NCBI RefSeq assembly: GCF_014269185.2
Contig: NZ_JABWRZ020000002.1
Coordinates: 310,001 to 374,000, forward strand
DNA length: 64,000 nucleotides
DNA from: Pseudomonas oryzicola
GTDB taxonomy: Bacteria; Pseudomonadota; Gammaproteobacteria; Pseudomonadales; Pseudomonadaceae
Direction of reading: 5' to 3'
The notes beneath the pieces were generated by a model. That model ran no database searches. It had not been told where the DNA came from and saw only the letters and a list, made by a program, of their open reading frames with translations. Numbering within the stretch: position 1 is the stretch's first letter; every line of letters starts with the position of its first letter. Positions 32,208-42,123 of this stretch are shown in pieces. The translations under genes were made by a program, and so were the position numbers.

Positions 32208-32226
32208 GATAATGATATTCATTATT
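32208..32226 (-). promoter_or_regulatory. Fur box upstream of fagA-fumC
   Basis: GATAATGATATTCATTATT matches the 19-bp consensus GATAATGATAATCATTATC at 17 positions. It lies 22 nt upstream of the fagA ATG, so iron-loaded Fur should block transcription, and the operon should be induced by iron starvation. Confidence 0.88.
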
Positions 32227-32343
32227 AATTGAGAAAATAACTCACTTCAAGAAAAAAGTGCGCAGACAGAAATCCCGGCGTGAGGGCCGGGATTGGATTT
32301 CTTCTGCCTGGATTACCGCGAAGAGGGCGACAAAAGCAGCGAA

Positions 32344-33690
32344 TCAGCTGCCTGCCACGGTCATCCGCTCGATCAGCACGGACCCGGTGTGGATATTGCT
32401 GCGGGTCTCAAGATCGCTGCCAATTGCCACAATCTGCTGGAACATGTCCTTCATGTTACCGGCGATGGTCACTTCCTGCACTGCATGCTGGATCTCGCCG
32501 TTTTCCACCCAGAACCCTGCCGCGCCGCGAGAATAATCCCCGGTCACCATGTTCAGGCCGTGCCCCATCAGTTCGGTCACCAGCAGCCCGCGGCCCATGC
32601 GCCGGATCAGCGCCGCCTGGTCTTCGATGCCATGGCTGACGAACAGGTTGTGCACGCCGCCGGCATTGGCCGTGCTTGGCAGCCCCAACTTGCGCCCGGA
32701 ATAGGTACCCAGCAGGTAAGAAACCAGTTCGCCCTTGTCGACGAACGGCTTGGCATAGGTCGCCAGGCCGTCACCATCGAACGCGGCACTACCCAGCGCA
32801 CGCGGAATGTGGGGGCGCTCGTCGAGCGTCAGCCAGGTGGGGAACAGGCGCTGGCCGATGGTCCCCTCCAGGAACGACGACTTACGGTACAGGTTGCCGC
32901 CGGAAATGGCCGACAGGAAACTGCCGAACAGGCCACCCGCCAGCTCGGCGGAAAACAGCACCGGCACTTCGCAGGTCGGCACTGGCCGTGCACCCAGGCG
33001 GCTGGCGGCACGTTGGGCAGCGCGCGCGCCGATGCTGCGCGGGTCGGCCAGCAGGTTGCCCTGACGGTTCACGTCGTACCAGTAGTCGCGCTGCATCTGC
33101 CCGTCGCCTTCGGCGATCATCACACAGCTCAGGCTGTGCCGGGTCGAGGCGTAGCCGCCGATGAAGCCATGGCTGTTGCCATACACGCGGCAGCCCTGGT
33201 GGGTATTGAGGGTGGTGCCGTCAGCGTTGAGGATGCGTGGATCGGCGTCGAATGCCGCCGCCTCGCAGGCCAGCGCCATCTCGATAGCCTTCTCGGGCTC
33301 CAGGTCCCAGTCGTGGTACAGGTCAAGGTCTGGGATCTCACGGGCCATCAGGGCCGCATCGGCCAGGCCGGCGCACGTGTCCTCGGACGTATGCCTGGCG
33401 ATCGCCAGGGCAGCGGCAACGGTTTCGCGAATCGCTTCCGCGCCACTGGCCGAAGTGCTGGCCGAGCCTTTGCGCTGGCCGACATAGAGGGTGATGCCAA
33501 AGCCCTGGTCGCGATTGAACTCGACCGTTTCGACCTCGCGCTGACGTACCGTGGTGGACAGGCCCTGCTCCAGCGACACCGCCACTTCGCAGGCACTGGC
33601 CCCCTGGCGGCGCGCCTCGGCGATGATCGCCTCAACCTGCTCCTGCAATGCTGGCAGGTCCTTCGGACCTACGCTCTGGACTGCACTCAT
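32344..33690 (-). CDS. pmbA: PmbA/TldE, metalloprotease partner protein
   Basis: PmbA (TldE) forms a heterodimeric protease with TldD that processes modified peptides such as microcin B17 and degrades CcdA. The 448-residue protein has the family segments LVTELMGHGLNMVTGDYSRGAAGFWVENG and EVTIAGNMKDMF; as expected for TldE it lacks an HExxxH metal motif, which TldD supplies. The ATG at 33690 is preferred. Its partner tldD lies about 0.7 kb away on the same strand, separated by darP on the opposite strand. Confidence 0.95.
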   Translation of the reverse strand: MSAVQSVGPKDLPALQEQVEAIIAEARRQGASACEVAVSLEQGLSTTVRQREVETVEFNRDQGFGITLYVGQRKGSASTSASGAEAIRETVAAALAIARHTSEDTCAGLADAALMAREIPDLDLYHDWDLEPEKAIEMALACEAAAFDADPRILNADGTTLNTHQGCRVYGNSHGFIGGYASTRHSLSCVMIAEGDGQMQRDYWYDVNRQGNLLADPRSIGARAAQRAASRLGARPVPTCEVPVLFSAELAGGLFGSFLSAISGGNLYRKSSFLEGTIGQRLFPTWLTLDERPHIPRALGSAAFDGDGLATYAKPFVDKGELVSYLLGTYSGRKLGLPSTANAGGVHNLFVSHGIEDQAALIRRMGRGLLVTELMGHGLNMVTGDYSRGAAGFWVENGEIQHAVQEVTIAGNMKDMFQQIVAIGSDLETRSNIHTGSVLIERMTVAGS

Positions 33691-33798
33691 GGTTCTCTCC
33701 ACTCAAATTCTGCGTTCGGCAAGGATCATTCTACGACCGGGCCGGACAAGCGGCCCCCGACTGGTTATCATGGCGGCGATTTCTAGCGGACTGCCACC

Positions 33799-34320
33799 AT
33801 GGTTGATTCAAACGACGACGCCTTCGACGGCGAAAAAAGCAAAACCCAGATCAAGCGTGAACTGCATGCGCTGGTCGAACTCGGCGAGCGCCTTACCACG
33901 CTCAAGGCCGATACCCTGGCCCGCCTGCCGTTGACCGACGAGTTGCGCAAGGCCTTGGCCGAGGCCGGCAAGCACACCGCTCATGGTGCCCGCAAACGGC
34001 ATATGTCGTTCGTCGGCAAGCTCATGCGCGTGCAAGACCTGGATGCCATCCACGCCCTGCTCGAACAGATGGACAGTTCCACTCGCCAGTACAACGAGCG
34101 CTTCCATAACCTTGAGCGCTGGCGCGACCGGTTGATCGACGGTAACGACGAAGATCTCGAGCGCTTCGTCAACGAATACCCCGATACCGACCGCCAGCAG
34201 TTGCGCTCGCTGGTGCGCCATGCCAAGCACGAAAAGGCGCGGAACAAGCCGCCGGCTGCCGCACGCAAGGTGTTCAAGTACATCCGCGACCTCGACGAAC
34301 TGCAGCGCGGCCTGCGCTGA
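33799..34320 (+). CDS. darP: DarP (YjgA), ribosome biogenesis factor
   Basis: DarP, formerly YjgA, assists late 50S subunit maturation. The 173-residue basic protein begins [32 protein letters not shown] and shows [36 protein letters not shown], typical of the family. It is mostly helical and cytosolic. It sits between the divergent pmbA and convergent tldD and ends at a strong hairpin. Confidence 0.94.
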   Translation: MVDSNDDAFDGEKSKTQIKRELHALVELGERLTTLKADTLARLPLTDELRKALAEAGKHTAHGARKRHMSFVGKLMRVQDLDAIHALLEQMDSSTRQYNERFHNLERWRDRLIDGNDEDLERFVNEYPDTDRQQLRSLVRHAKHEKARNKPPAAARKVFKYIRDLDELQRGLR

Positions 34321-34345
34321 GTCCTTGAGGGCCGCTTTGCGGCTG

Positions 34346-34389
34346 TGTGGGAGCGGGCTTGTCGAAGTGCCGACAAGCCCGCTCCCACA
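34346..34389. repeat. REP hairpin with a perfect 19-bp stem between darP and tldD
   Basis: TGTGGGAGCGGGCTTGTCG and its exact reverse complement are separated by AAGTGC. The GTGGGAGCGGGC core belongs to the Pseudomonas REP family seen elsewhere in this window. It lies between convergent genes and likely protects or ends both messages. Confidence 0.85.
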
Positions 34390-34405
34390 ACGGACCGCGA
34401 GGTCG

Positions 34406-35845
34406 TCACGCCCCGGTACCACCCACGGTGATCGCATCCAGTTTCAAGGTCGGCTGGCCGACCCCGACCGGCACCGACTGCCCGTCCTTGCCACAGGTCC
34501 CTACCCCGCTGTCCAGTGCCAGGTCGTTACCGACCATCGACACCCGGCTCATCGCCTCCGGCCCATTGCCGATCAGGGTCGCGCCCTTGACCGGCGCGGT
34601 AATCCTGCCGTCTTCGATCAGGTAGGCCTCACTGGTCGAGAACACGAACTTGCCGCTGGTGATATCCACCTGACCACCACCCAGGTTGGCACAGTAGATG
34701 CCTTTCTTCACCGAAGCGATGATTTCCTGCGGGTCGCTTTCGCCAGCACGCATATAGGTGTTGGTCATGCGTGGCATCGGCAGGTGCGCGTAGGATTCGC
34801 GGCGGCCGTTGCCGGTCACCGCCATACCCATCAGGCGGGCGTTCAGCTTGTCCTGCATGTAGCCTTTGAGCACACCGTTTTCGATCAGGGTGGTGCACTC
34901 GGTCGGTGTACCTTCATCATCCACGCTCAGCGAGCCACGGCGGCCTTCCAAGGTACCGTCGTCAACGATGGTACACAGGCTCGATGCCACTTTCTCACCA
35001 ATGCGGCCACTGAACGCGGAGCTGCCCTTGCGGTTGAAGTCGCCTTCCAGGCCATGGCCGACCGCCTCGTGCAGCAGCACGCCCGACCAGCCCGACCCCA
35101 GCACCACCGGCAAGGTACCAGCCGGCGCCGGGATAGCCTCCAGGTTTACCAGGGCCTGGCGCAGCGCCTCGCGGGCATAGCCCATTACCCGTTCTTCAGT
35201 GAAGAAACGGTAGTCGGTACGCCCGCCACCGCCCTGCCCGCCTCGTTCACGACGGCCGTTCTGCTCGACGATGACGCTGACGTTGAAACGCACCAGCGGG
35301 CGCACATCGGCGGCCAGGCTGCCATCGGCGGCCGCGATCAAGATGCGCTCCCAGACCCCAGCCATGCTCACGCTGACCTGCTGAATGCGCGGATCGAGGG
35401 CCCGGGTGGCGACGTCGACACGCTTGAGCAGCTCGACCTTCTCGGCGCGGCTCAGCACATCCAGCGGGTTGTCCGCCGGGTACAGGGCGGTCACATCCTG
35501 GCTTCGGAAAGCCTGCACCTTGCCGTTCTGCCCGGCGCGCGAAATCGAACGGGCGGCGCGGGCTGCCGAAGTCAACGCCTCGAGGTTGATTGCGTTGCTG
35601 TAGGCGAAGCCGGTCTTTTCACCGGATTGGGCACGCACGCCCACACCCTGGTCCAGGTTGAAGCTGCCTTCCTTGACGATGCCGTCTTCCAGCGCCCAGG
35701 TTTCCGAGATCTGGCCCTGGAAATACAGATCGGCGGCATCGATGCCGGGGCCGGCCAACTCACCGAGCACGCTCTGCAGGCTGTCCACGGTCAAGCCGCC
35801 TGGGGCCAGGAGATGTTCGCTGACGGTGGATAACATCTGGCTCAT
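34406..35845 (-). CDS. tldD: TldD, metalloprotease
   Basis: TldD is the catalytic zinc subunit of the TldD/TldE protease. The 479-residue protein contains the HExxxH motif in [24 protein letters not shown] and the downstream [25 protein letters not shown] segment typical of the family. The ATG at 35845 starts [13 protein letters not shown]; the frame is open far upstream but that region is the nitrilase-like gene. It begins 2 nt after the stop of that gene and ends the series that starts at mreB. Confidence 0.95.
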   Translation of the reverse strand: MSQMLSTVSEHLLAPGGLTVDSLQSVLGELAGPGIDAADLYFQGQISETWALEDGIVKEGSFNLDQGVGVRAQSGEKTGFAYSNAINLEALTSAARAARSISRAGQNGKVQAFRSQDVTALYPADNPLDVLSRAEKVELLKRVDVATRALDPRIQQVSVSMAGVWERILIAAADGSLAADVRPLVRFNVSVIVEQNGRRERGGQGGGGRTDYRFFTEERVMGYAREALRQALVNLEAIPAPAGTLPVVLGSGWSGVLLHEAVGHGLEGDFNRKGSSAFSGRIGEKVASSLCTIVDDGTLEGRRGSLSVDDEGTPTECTTLIENGVLKGYMQDKLNARLMGMAVTGNGRRESYAHLPMPRMTNTYMRAGESDPQEIIASVKKGIYCANLGGGQVDITSGKFVFSTSEAYLIEDGRITAPVKGATLIGNGPEAMSRVSMVGNDLALDSGVGTCGKDGQSVPVGVGQPTLKLDAITVGGTGA

Positions 35846-35847
35846 AG

Positions 35848-36699
35848 TCACTCCGAGGTGTGCGCAGGCCGCAATGCGTCCTGCGAGAAGAAGCGCCGGT
35901 GCGACAGCACCGGCATGCGCGCCCGGATGGACGCTTGTTCGTCGATGTTGCGCTCGGCCAGCAGTACCGCTTCGCCTTGCGCCTGTTCCGCGACGATGCG
36001 CCCCCAGGGGTCGACTATCGCCGCATGGCCATGGGTTTCCCGTGGCCCCGGGTGAGTGCCGCCCTGCGCCGCTGCCAGCAGGTAGCACTGGGTTTCGATG
36101 GCACGGGCGCGCACCAGCACTTCCCAGTGCGCCGCACCCGTTACTGCGGTAAAGGCAGCCGGCGCCGTGATCAGCTCTGCACCTGCTGCACGCAGTGCAC
36201 TGTACAGCTCGGGAAAGCGCAGGTCGTAACACACGCTCAGCCCCAGGCGCCCTACCGGCGTATCGGCCACCACCACCTGTGCACCATGGGCGTAGTCGTC
36301 AGACTCCCGGTAACGGCCACGGTTGTCGGCAACGTCCACATCGAACAGGTGCAGCTTGTCATAGCGTGCCACCACCTCGCCGTACTCGTCGATCAGCAGC
36401 GAACAGGCATGAGCCTTGGCCTCGGGCTGCCCGACCGGCGGCAATGGCAGGGTACCGGCGACAATCCATAACCTGAGGGCGCGGGCGGTGCGTTTCAACC
36501 ATGGCAGGATAGGCCCTTCGCCCAATGCTTCGGTGCGGCCAATGGCAGCGGCATCCTTGCGCCCCATGGCGGCGAAGTTTTCCGGCAGCACGGCCAGACG
36601 CGCGCCGCCGAGTGCCGCCTGCTCCAGCAGGGCACCGGCGCGTTGCAGGTTGGCCAGCACATCGTCCTGACTGACCATCTGGATGACCGCTGCCTTCAT
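35848..36699 (-). CDS. Carbon-nitrogen hydrolase (nitrilase superfamily, Nit1-like)
   Basis: The 283-residue protein has the complete Glu-Lys-Cys triad of the superfamily: [18 protein letters not shown] and [12 protein letters not shown]. The sequence is closest in style to Nit1/Nit2-type omega-amidases, some of which act on deaminated glutathione; the exact substrate is an inference. It lies 2 nt after yhdP and 2 nt before tldD on the minus strand, in the conserved rng-yhdP-nit-tldD order. Confidence 0.9.
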   Translation of the reverse strand: MKAAVIQMVSQDDVLANLQRAGALLEQAALGGARLAVLPENFAAMGRKDAAAIGRTEALGEGPILPWLKRTARALRLWIVAGTLPLPPVGQPEAKAHACSLLIDEYGEVVARYDKLHLFDVDVADNRGRYRESDDYAHGAQVVVADTPVGRLGLSVCYDLRFPELYSALRAAGAELITAPAAFTAVTGAAHWEVLVRARAIETQCYLLAAAQGGTHPGPRETHGHAAIVDPWGRIVAEQAQGEAVLLAERNIDEQASIRARMPVLSHRRFFSQDALRPAHTSE

Positions 36700-36701
36700 G
36701 G

Positions 36702-39700
36702 CTACTCCTGGCGGGATTTCTCGAAAGGTTTCACAAATGTGATTCTAGGCTCTTTCCATGGCCCTTCGACACGGTAGTGCACACTGGCAAAACGCGACAC
36801 GCGCTCACCAATCAACCGGTCGACCAGGAACAGCGCCCCGCCAACCGCTGGCGCGCCGACAATCAGCGCCGCCAATGGCAGGTTGTTGGTCACTGGCAGG
36901 CTCACTTGCAGGTTGGCATCGACCCGGTCGTTCACCATGTCCAGCGTGCCATCCAGCTCGAAATTGCTCGACGGGCCAGTCACAGTGATGGGCTCGCGGG
37001 TCACGTAGACACCATCGCTGGCCACCAGCAGGCCTTTGACCCGGTCGTAGGCCAGGCCCTTGTCGAACAGGTCGGAGAAGTCCAGGCGCAGGCGTCGGCC
37101 AATCGAGTTGAAATTGAGCAGGCCAAATACCCGCAGCGCCTGGGCGCTGCCTTCGACCTCGACGAACTGGCCGGTGCGCAGCGCCGCATCCATGCTGCCG
37201 GAGAAGCGCTTGAGGCCGACTGCTGCCGGCGAACCCGGCCAGCGGCCATCGACATCCAGGCGGAAGTCGCGGCTGGTCACGGTCGGGGCAAAGCCCCAGG
37301 CCTTGAGCACATCGGCCAGGTTCTTGCCGTCCAGACGCCCCTTGTACCAGCTGCTGGTGCTGCCCGGTTCGCCTTCCCAGCCGCCGCCACCGTTGATATG
37401 CAGGCCTTTGAAGGCCAGATCGATATCGCTGGCGGTCACACCATGCGCGGTCGGGCGCAACTTCAGCGATGCGCTGCCGAACAGGTCGTCACCGCGGTAC
37501 AGCTTGTCGATGCTCAGGTTCAACGCCGGGACCTTGCGCGGGTCGAATGCAGCCAGCGGGTCCAGGCCCTCTTCCGCCCGCTGCTCAGCAGCGCTGGCAG
37601 CCGGCAGGCGCAAGGTCTGCAGGCGCACGACCAGCGGCGCACCCTGGGCATCCGGCAGCCGGGCGTTGCCGATGACTTCCTTGCTGTCCAGACGCAGGTC
37701 CCAAGCCGGGCCACCGCGGACCAGGCGCACCACGGCCTGGTTCAGGTCCATGCCGAAAGCCTTCAACTGGCCGATGCTCAAATCGACACCCTGCAGGTTA
37801 TGCCGCGCGCTGTCGCCTGGGTTGTCGCCAGCCAGGCGTGCGGCCTGTTCTTGCCAGGGCGCCAGGTCCAGCGCCTCCAGGTGGCCGCGCACACGCAAGC
37901 CTTGGCCGCCAGGCAGCTGCGCATCACCGCTGCCCAGCACAAGCTCACCACGGCCCTGAGCCAGCTTGTCGGCCGGGGCTGCATAGGCAAAGCGGGCAAG
38001 ATCAGCGTATGCAGCATCGAAGCGCCGCTCTGGCCCCTGCAAAGTCATGCTGAACCGGCTGTCACGGGCCTCGGCCGCTGCCTTGCCGAACGGTGCCGGC
38101 AAGTCGATCGCCAGGCCCTTGAGGCTGGAGTTGACGCTCAGGCGGTTGTCGCGGCTCCCCAGGCTGAGCTGCAACCGGTACGGCAGCTCGCCGGAGGCCG
38201 GCAAGGCCTGCTTGAACTGCAACCAGTCGGCCAGCGCCTTGAGCGGCACCTGGCCATTGGCATTGATGCGGGTCTGCATCTGCCCTGGCTGGCCTTCGGC
38301 GGTGATTTGCGCCGTCACCGGTTTGCCGAAAGCCTGCAGGCTGATGCCCTTGCCACTCAGGCCCTGGTCGAAATCGAAGCTGAAGTTACCCTTCAGATTG
38401 CTCAGTTCCAGGCTTGGTGGCGCCACCTTCAGCTGTGCATCGTGGGTGGCGAATTCCACCTGCACTTTCGGCCGTTGCCCGTGAGCCAGCGGGATGTCGA
38501 GCCTGACCTTACCCTGGAGTGGTCCCTCGCCCTCCCAGCCGGCGAAAATCTCGCCCGTGCCGATAGGCGCTTCCTTGAGAATCTTCAGGCCATCGCCGAG
38601 GCTGCCGTCGAAGGCGCCATCGAGGTACAGGTGGCTGGGCTGGCCCGCCTCGGCATGCGGGATATTTACACTCACATCGCTGACTTTGGTATCGAGCAGT
38701 ACACCACGCTGGGCCTTGATGCGCACACCGCTGTCCTCGATCAGCACATCGCCATCCACGTGCTGCACCTGCGGCCAGCCGGGCTGGAAGTCCAGCGCCG
38801 CATCACGCACCTTGAAGAACAGGCTGATGCTGCGCGCTTCCGGCGCCACGCCATGGTTCAGCGAGCCCTGGTACTGGAAGTAACCTTCATCCACCGTGCC
38901 CTTGACGATGGCACTGCGCAACCATTCATCGAGGGCCGGGCTGAGTACCTCGGGCAGGTACTTGGCGGTGTAGCGGCCATCGCCTTCGGTCAGGCCGACA
39001 CGCAGATCCATATAATCCTCCCGCCCCTCTTCGAACAGCAGGCGGATCAGGAAGTCACCGGCGATCTTGCCCTCCTCGCCAAGTACCTTGAGGTACGGCG
39101 CGATCAGGGTGAAACCTTGCTGGTCCAGGGTCCAGGTCAGGCGCGCATTGGCCTTCTGGTAATGCCAGGGTTTGGCGAAAATCGGGTACAGATGCAGCAT
39201 GAACGCGTCGGTGTCCAGGCGCAGCTCGCCATGGCCCAGGTCACCGCTGATGCTGCCGCTGACGTTACCGGCAGCCGGCGCATTGTGATAGGCATCGAAG
39301 CCGACCTTCTCCAGGTTGGCTGCGAACTGCAGACGCTGGTCTCCCTCGGCCTTGGGCCTGGCCTCCAGACGCACGTTGCGCAATGCGCCAGTCACCTTGA
39401 GGCCATCGACCACCGCCATGACTTTATCCGGCAGCGGCGCCAGGGCATCGATCAACGGGGTCAGCGGCGTCAGGTCGAGGCGGTCAGCCTGCAACTGCCA
39501 GCTTTCATCGGCAGCGCTTTCGCCGGGACGCTGCTGCAACTGCAGGTGCGACTCCCAACGGGTCTTGCCGATATCCATGGCCAACGAATCCAACACCACG
39601 TCGAAGCCTTGCTCGCGCCGCTGGAACCAGGCCCCCAGGGCAAGGTTGTGCAGTTTGGCCGCCTTGCGTCCGGCATAGGCGCCCTGCAGCGCGGGAGCAT

Positions 39701-40523
39701 TGAGACGCACCACGGCTTGCTGCAACTGCCCTTCCTGCCAGTCGACCCAGAACTCGCCCCCCGCCCGCAAGGCGTCAGCATGCCATTGACCCAGCAGCCG
39801 TGGCGGCAGCCAACGCGCCCAGTCGCTCTGCGGCAAGCTGAGGTAGGCCTCGAACTGGCCGTCGCGCCAGGTACTGGCCGAGGCACTGCTGCGCAGGTTC
39901 AGCGCCAGGGGTTGACCATCAGGCAAGGTCGCGCGCAGGTCCAGGGCCTGGCGCGAAGCGCCGGCCTGCAGGCCGGCACTGACATAGGTCAGGGTCAGCG
40001 GCTCGCGCTGCCAGGGGTGCAGGGTAACCTGGCTGTCGAACACGTCGATGCGGCCCAGCTGCCGCAGACGCTGCAGCAACTCGGCAGGGTCGAGTGGCGC
40101 ATCGTCCTTCTTCGGCAGGCCTTCGAGGGCCCAGTTGCCTTGCTCGCTCTCGCGCAGGATCAGTTGCAGGCCGCCCAGCTGTATGCGTGCCAAGCGTACT
40201 TCACCTGCAGTCAGGCTGGCCCAGATATCAGGGACTACCTTGACGTCGTCCAGGCGCAAGGCCGAGGCACCCTCGCCCAGTTGCAGGTCGCGCACCCGCA
40301 ACACAGGTGCCAGGCCGCTCCAGCGGCCTTCCAGGGCACCAACGTGTACAGGCAGGCCCAAGGCCTGTTCAGCCTTGCTTTGCACATCGGCACGGTACTC
40401 GGCCACCAACGGCACCAGCTCGCGACCGAGGCTGACATACAGCGCCACCAGAACGGCCAGCAGGGCGCAAATGCCCAGCCCCCAGCGGGTCAAGGCAACA
40501 AGAACGTGGTTCAGACGTCCCAT
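36702..40523 (-). CDS. yhdP: YhdP family AsmA-like envelope protein
   Basis: YhdP is a very large inner-membrane-anchored protein of the AsmA-like group, thought to form a periplasm-spanning groove that carries phospholipids to the outer membrane. The 1273-residue product has one N-terminal helix (ALTRWGLGICALLAVLVALYVSLG) and a long beta-rich periplasmic region, with a conserved C-terminal domain (LNFNSIGRRLRLDFSDLFDKGLAYDRVKG). I start at MGRLNHV (40523); an in-frame ATG lies 2 codons upstream. It follows rng and precedes the nitrilase gene by 2 nt. Confidence 0.92.
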   Translation of the reverse strand: MGRLNHVLVALTRWGLGICALLAVLVALYVSLGRELVPLVAEYRADVQSKAEQALGLPVHVGALEGRWSGLAPVLRVRDLQLGEGASALRLDDVKVVPDIWASLTAGEVRLARIQLGGLQLILRESEQGNWALEGLPKKDDAPLDPAELLQRLRQLGRIDVFDSQVTLHPWQREPLTLTYVSAGLQAGASRQALDLRATLPDGQPLALNLRSSASASTWRDGQFEAYLSLPQSDWARWLPPRLLGQWHADALRAGGEFWVDWQEGQLQQAVVRLNAPALQGAYAGRKAAKLHNLALGAWFQRREQGFDVVLDSLAMDIGKTRWESHLQLQQRPGESAADESWQLQADRLDLTPLTPLIDALAPLPDKVMAVVDGLKVTGALRNVRLEARPKAEGDQRLQFAANLEKVGFDAYHNAPAAGNVSGSISGDLGHGELRLDTDAFMLHLYPIFAKPWHYQKANARLTWTLDQQGFTLIAPYLKVLGEEGKIAGDFLIRLLFEEGREDYMDLRVGLTEGDGRYTAKYLPEVLSPALDEWLRSAIVKGTVDEGYFQYQGSLNHGVAPEARSISLFFKVRDAALDFQPGWPQVQHVDGDVLIEDSGVRIKAQRGVLLDTKVSDVSVNIPHAEAGQPSHLYLDGAFDGSLGDGLKILKEAPIGTGEIFAGWEGEGPLQGKVRLDIPLAHGQRPKVQVEFATHDAQLKVAPPSLELSNLKGNFSFDFDQGLSGKGISLQAFGKPVTAQITAEGQPGQMQTRINANGQVPLKALADWLQFKQALPASGELPYRLQLSLGSRDNRLSVNSSLKGLAIDLPAPFGKAAAEARDSRFSMTLQGPERRFDAAYADLARFAYAAPADKLAQGRGELVLGSGDAQLPGGQGLRVRGHLEALDLAPWQEQAARLAGDNPGDSARHNLQGVDLSIGQLKAFGMDLNQAVVRLVRGGPAWDLRLDSKEVIGNARLPDAQGAPLVVRLQTLRLPAASAAEQRAEEGLDPLAAFDPRKVPALNLSIDKLYRGDDLFGSASLKLRPTAHGVTASDIDLAFKGLHINGGGGWEGEPGSTSSWYKGRLDGKNLADVLKAWGFAPTVTSRDFRLDVDGRWPGSPAAVGLKRFSGSMDAALRTGQFVEVEGSAQALRVFGLLNFNSIGRRLRLDFSDLFDKGLAYDRVKGLLVASDGVYVTREPITVTGPSSNFELDGTLDMVNDRVDANLQVSLPVTNNLPLAALIVGAPAVGGALFLVDRLIGERVSRFASVHYRVEGPWKEPRITFVKPFEKSRQE

Positions 40524-40611
40524 GGCCACGGCCCTCCAGGTCGTTTATCCATGATGAGCGGTAGCACCGGTTCTGCCAGCCCGATCCACCCGCAGTGCAT
40601 TTCAGAGAGAC

Positions 40612-42069
40612 TCAGAGCAGCACCACATCGTACTGTTCCTGCGAATACATCGACTCGACCTGGAAGCGAATGGTTCGGCCGATGAAGGCCTCCAGCTCGG
40701 CGACGTTACCGGACTCTTCATCCAGCAACCGGTCGACCACCTTCTGGTTGGCCAGCACGCGGTAGCCTTCGGCCTGGTAGGCACGTGCCTCGCGCAGGAT
40801 CTCGCGGAAAATCTCGTAGCAGATGGTTTCGGCGGTTTTCAGCTTGCCGCGCCCCTGGCAAGCCAGGCAGGGCTCGCACAGCACCTGTTCCAGGCTTTCA
40901 CGGGTGCGCTTGCGGGTCATCTGCACCAGGCCCAGCTCGGTGATGCCGATGATGTTGGTCTTGGCATGGTCGCGTTCGAGCTGCTTTTCCAGGGTACGCA
41001 GTACCTGGCGCTGGTGCTCCTCGTCTTCCATGTCGATGAAATCGATGATGATGATGCCGCCGATATTGCGCAGGCGCAGCTGCCGGGCGATGGCGGTGGC
41101 AGCCTCGAGGTTGGTCTTGAAGATGGTCTCTTCAAGGTTGCGATGGCCGACGAAGGCACCGGTGTTGACGTCGATGGTCGTCATCGCTTCGGCCGGATCG
41201 ACCACCAGGTAACCACCGGACTTGAGTGGTACCTTGCGTTCCAGGGCGCGCTGGATTTCGTCCTCGACACCGTACAGGTCGAAGATCGGCCGTTCGCCCG
41301 GGTAGTGTTCAAGGCGATCGGCGATTTCCGGCATCAGCTCGCCAACGAATTGCATGGTTTTCTGGAAGGTTTCCCGCGAGTCGATGCGGATCTTCTCGAT
41401 CTTCGGGTTGACCAGGTCACGCAAGGTTCGCAGGGCCAGGCCCAGGTCTTCGTAGATGACCGTGGGCGCGCCGCAAGTCTTGATCTGCGTGCCGATCTGC
41501 TCCCACAGGCGACGCAGGTAGCGGATATCCTGCAGAATCTCTTCAGCGCGCGCACCTTCGGCGGCGGTGCGCAGGATGAAGCCGCCGGCGTCCTTGATGT
41601 TTTCGCTTTCCATGCAGTCGCTGACCACCTGCTTGAGGCGCTCGCGCTCGGTTTCGTCTTCGATCTTCAGGGAAATGCCGACATGGCTGCTGCGCGGCAT
41701 GTACACCAGGTAGCGCGACGGAATCGACAGTTGGGTGGTCAGCCGCGCGCCCTTGGTACCGATCGGGTCCTTGGTCACCTGCACTACCAGCGCCTGGCCT
41801 TCATGCACCAGAGCGGTGATGTTCTCCACCGCCGAGCCTTCGCGCTGGGAGATTTCCGAGGCGTGGATGAACGCCGCGCGCTCCAGGCCGATGTCGACGA
41901 ACGCCGCCTGCATGCCTGGCAGCACGCGCACCACCTTGCCCTTGTAGATATTGCCGACGATGCCTCGGCGCTGGGTACGTTCGACGTGTACTTCCTGCAG
42001 TACCCCGTTTTCCACCACCGCCACGCGTGACTCCATCGGGGTGATGTTGATCAGGATCTCTTCACTCAT
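40612..42069 (-). CDS. rng: Ribonuclease G
   Basis: RNase G is an endonuclease of the RNase E family that matures the 5' end of 16S rRNA and degrades some mRNAs. The 485-residue protein has an S1 domain (residues about 38-125, GNIYKGKVVRVLPGMQAAFVDIG), the catalytic magnesium aspartates in TTIDVNTGAFVG and IIDFIDMEDEEH, and the zinc-link cysteines in CEPCLACQGRG. It ends after the small domain with no RNase E-like tail. It lies between maf and yhdP. Confidence 0.97.
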   Translation of the reverse strand: MSEEILINITPMESRVAVVENGVLQEVHVERTQRRGIVGNIYKGKVVRVLPGMQAAFVDIGLERAAFIHASEISQREGSAVENITALVHEGQALVVQVTKDPIGTKGARLTTQLSIPSRYLVYMPRSSHVGISLKIEDETERERLKQVVSDCMESENIKDAGGFILRTAAEGARAEEILQDIRYLRRLWEQIGTQIKTCGAPTVIYEDLGLALRTLRDLVNPKIEKIRIDSRETFQKTMQFVGELMPEIADRLEHYPGERPIFDLYGVEDEIQRALERKVPLKSGGYLVVDPAEAMTTIDVNTGAFVGHRNLEETIFKTNLEAATAIARQLRLRNIGGIIIIDFIDMEDEEHQRQVLRTLEKQLERDHAKTNIIGITELGLVQMTRKRTRESLEQVLCEPCLACQGRGKLKTAETICYEIFREILREARAYQAEGYRVLANQKVVDRLLDEESGNVAELEAFIGRTIRFQVESMYSQEQYDVVLL

Positions 42070-42123
42070 GGCAGGCTCTCGTCAAAGGTCTTTGGTAATG
42101 ATGGACGGCGTATGCAGTGCTGG

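Noticed and set aside
35846..36232. N-terminal extension of TldD by about 129 codons
   Set aside because: The extended frame lies inside the nitrilase-like gene, and the TldD family begins at MSQMLSTV.
36777..40685. Open frame of about 1300 codons on the plus strand opposite yhdP
   Set aside because: Same codon-bias shadow effect; composition is Gln/Ala/His-rich, and yhdP is the supported gene.
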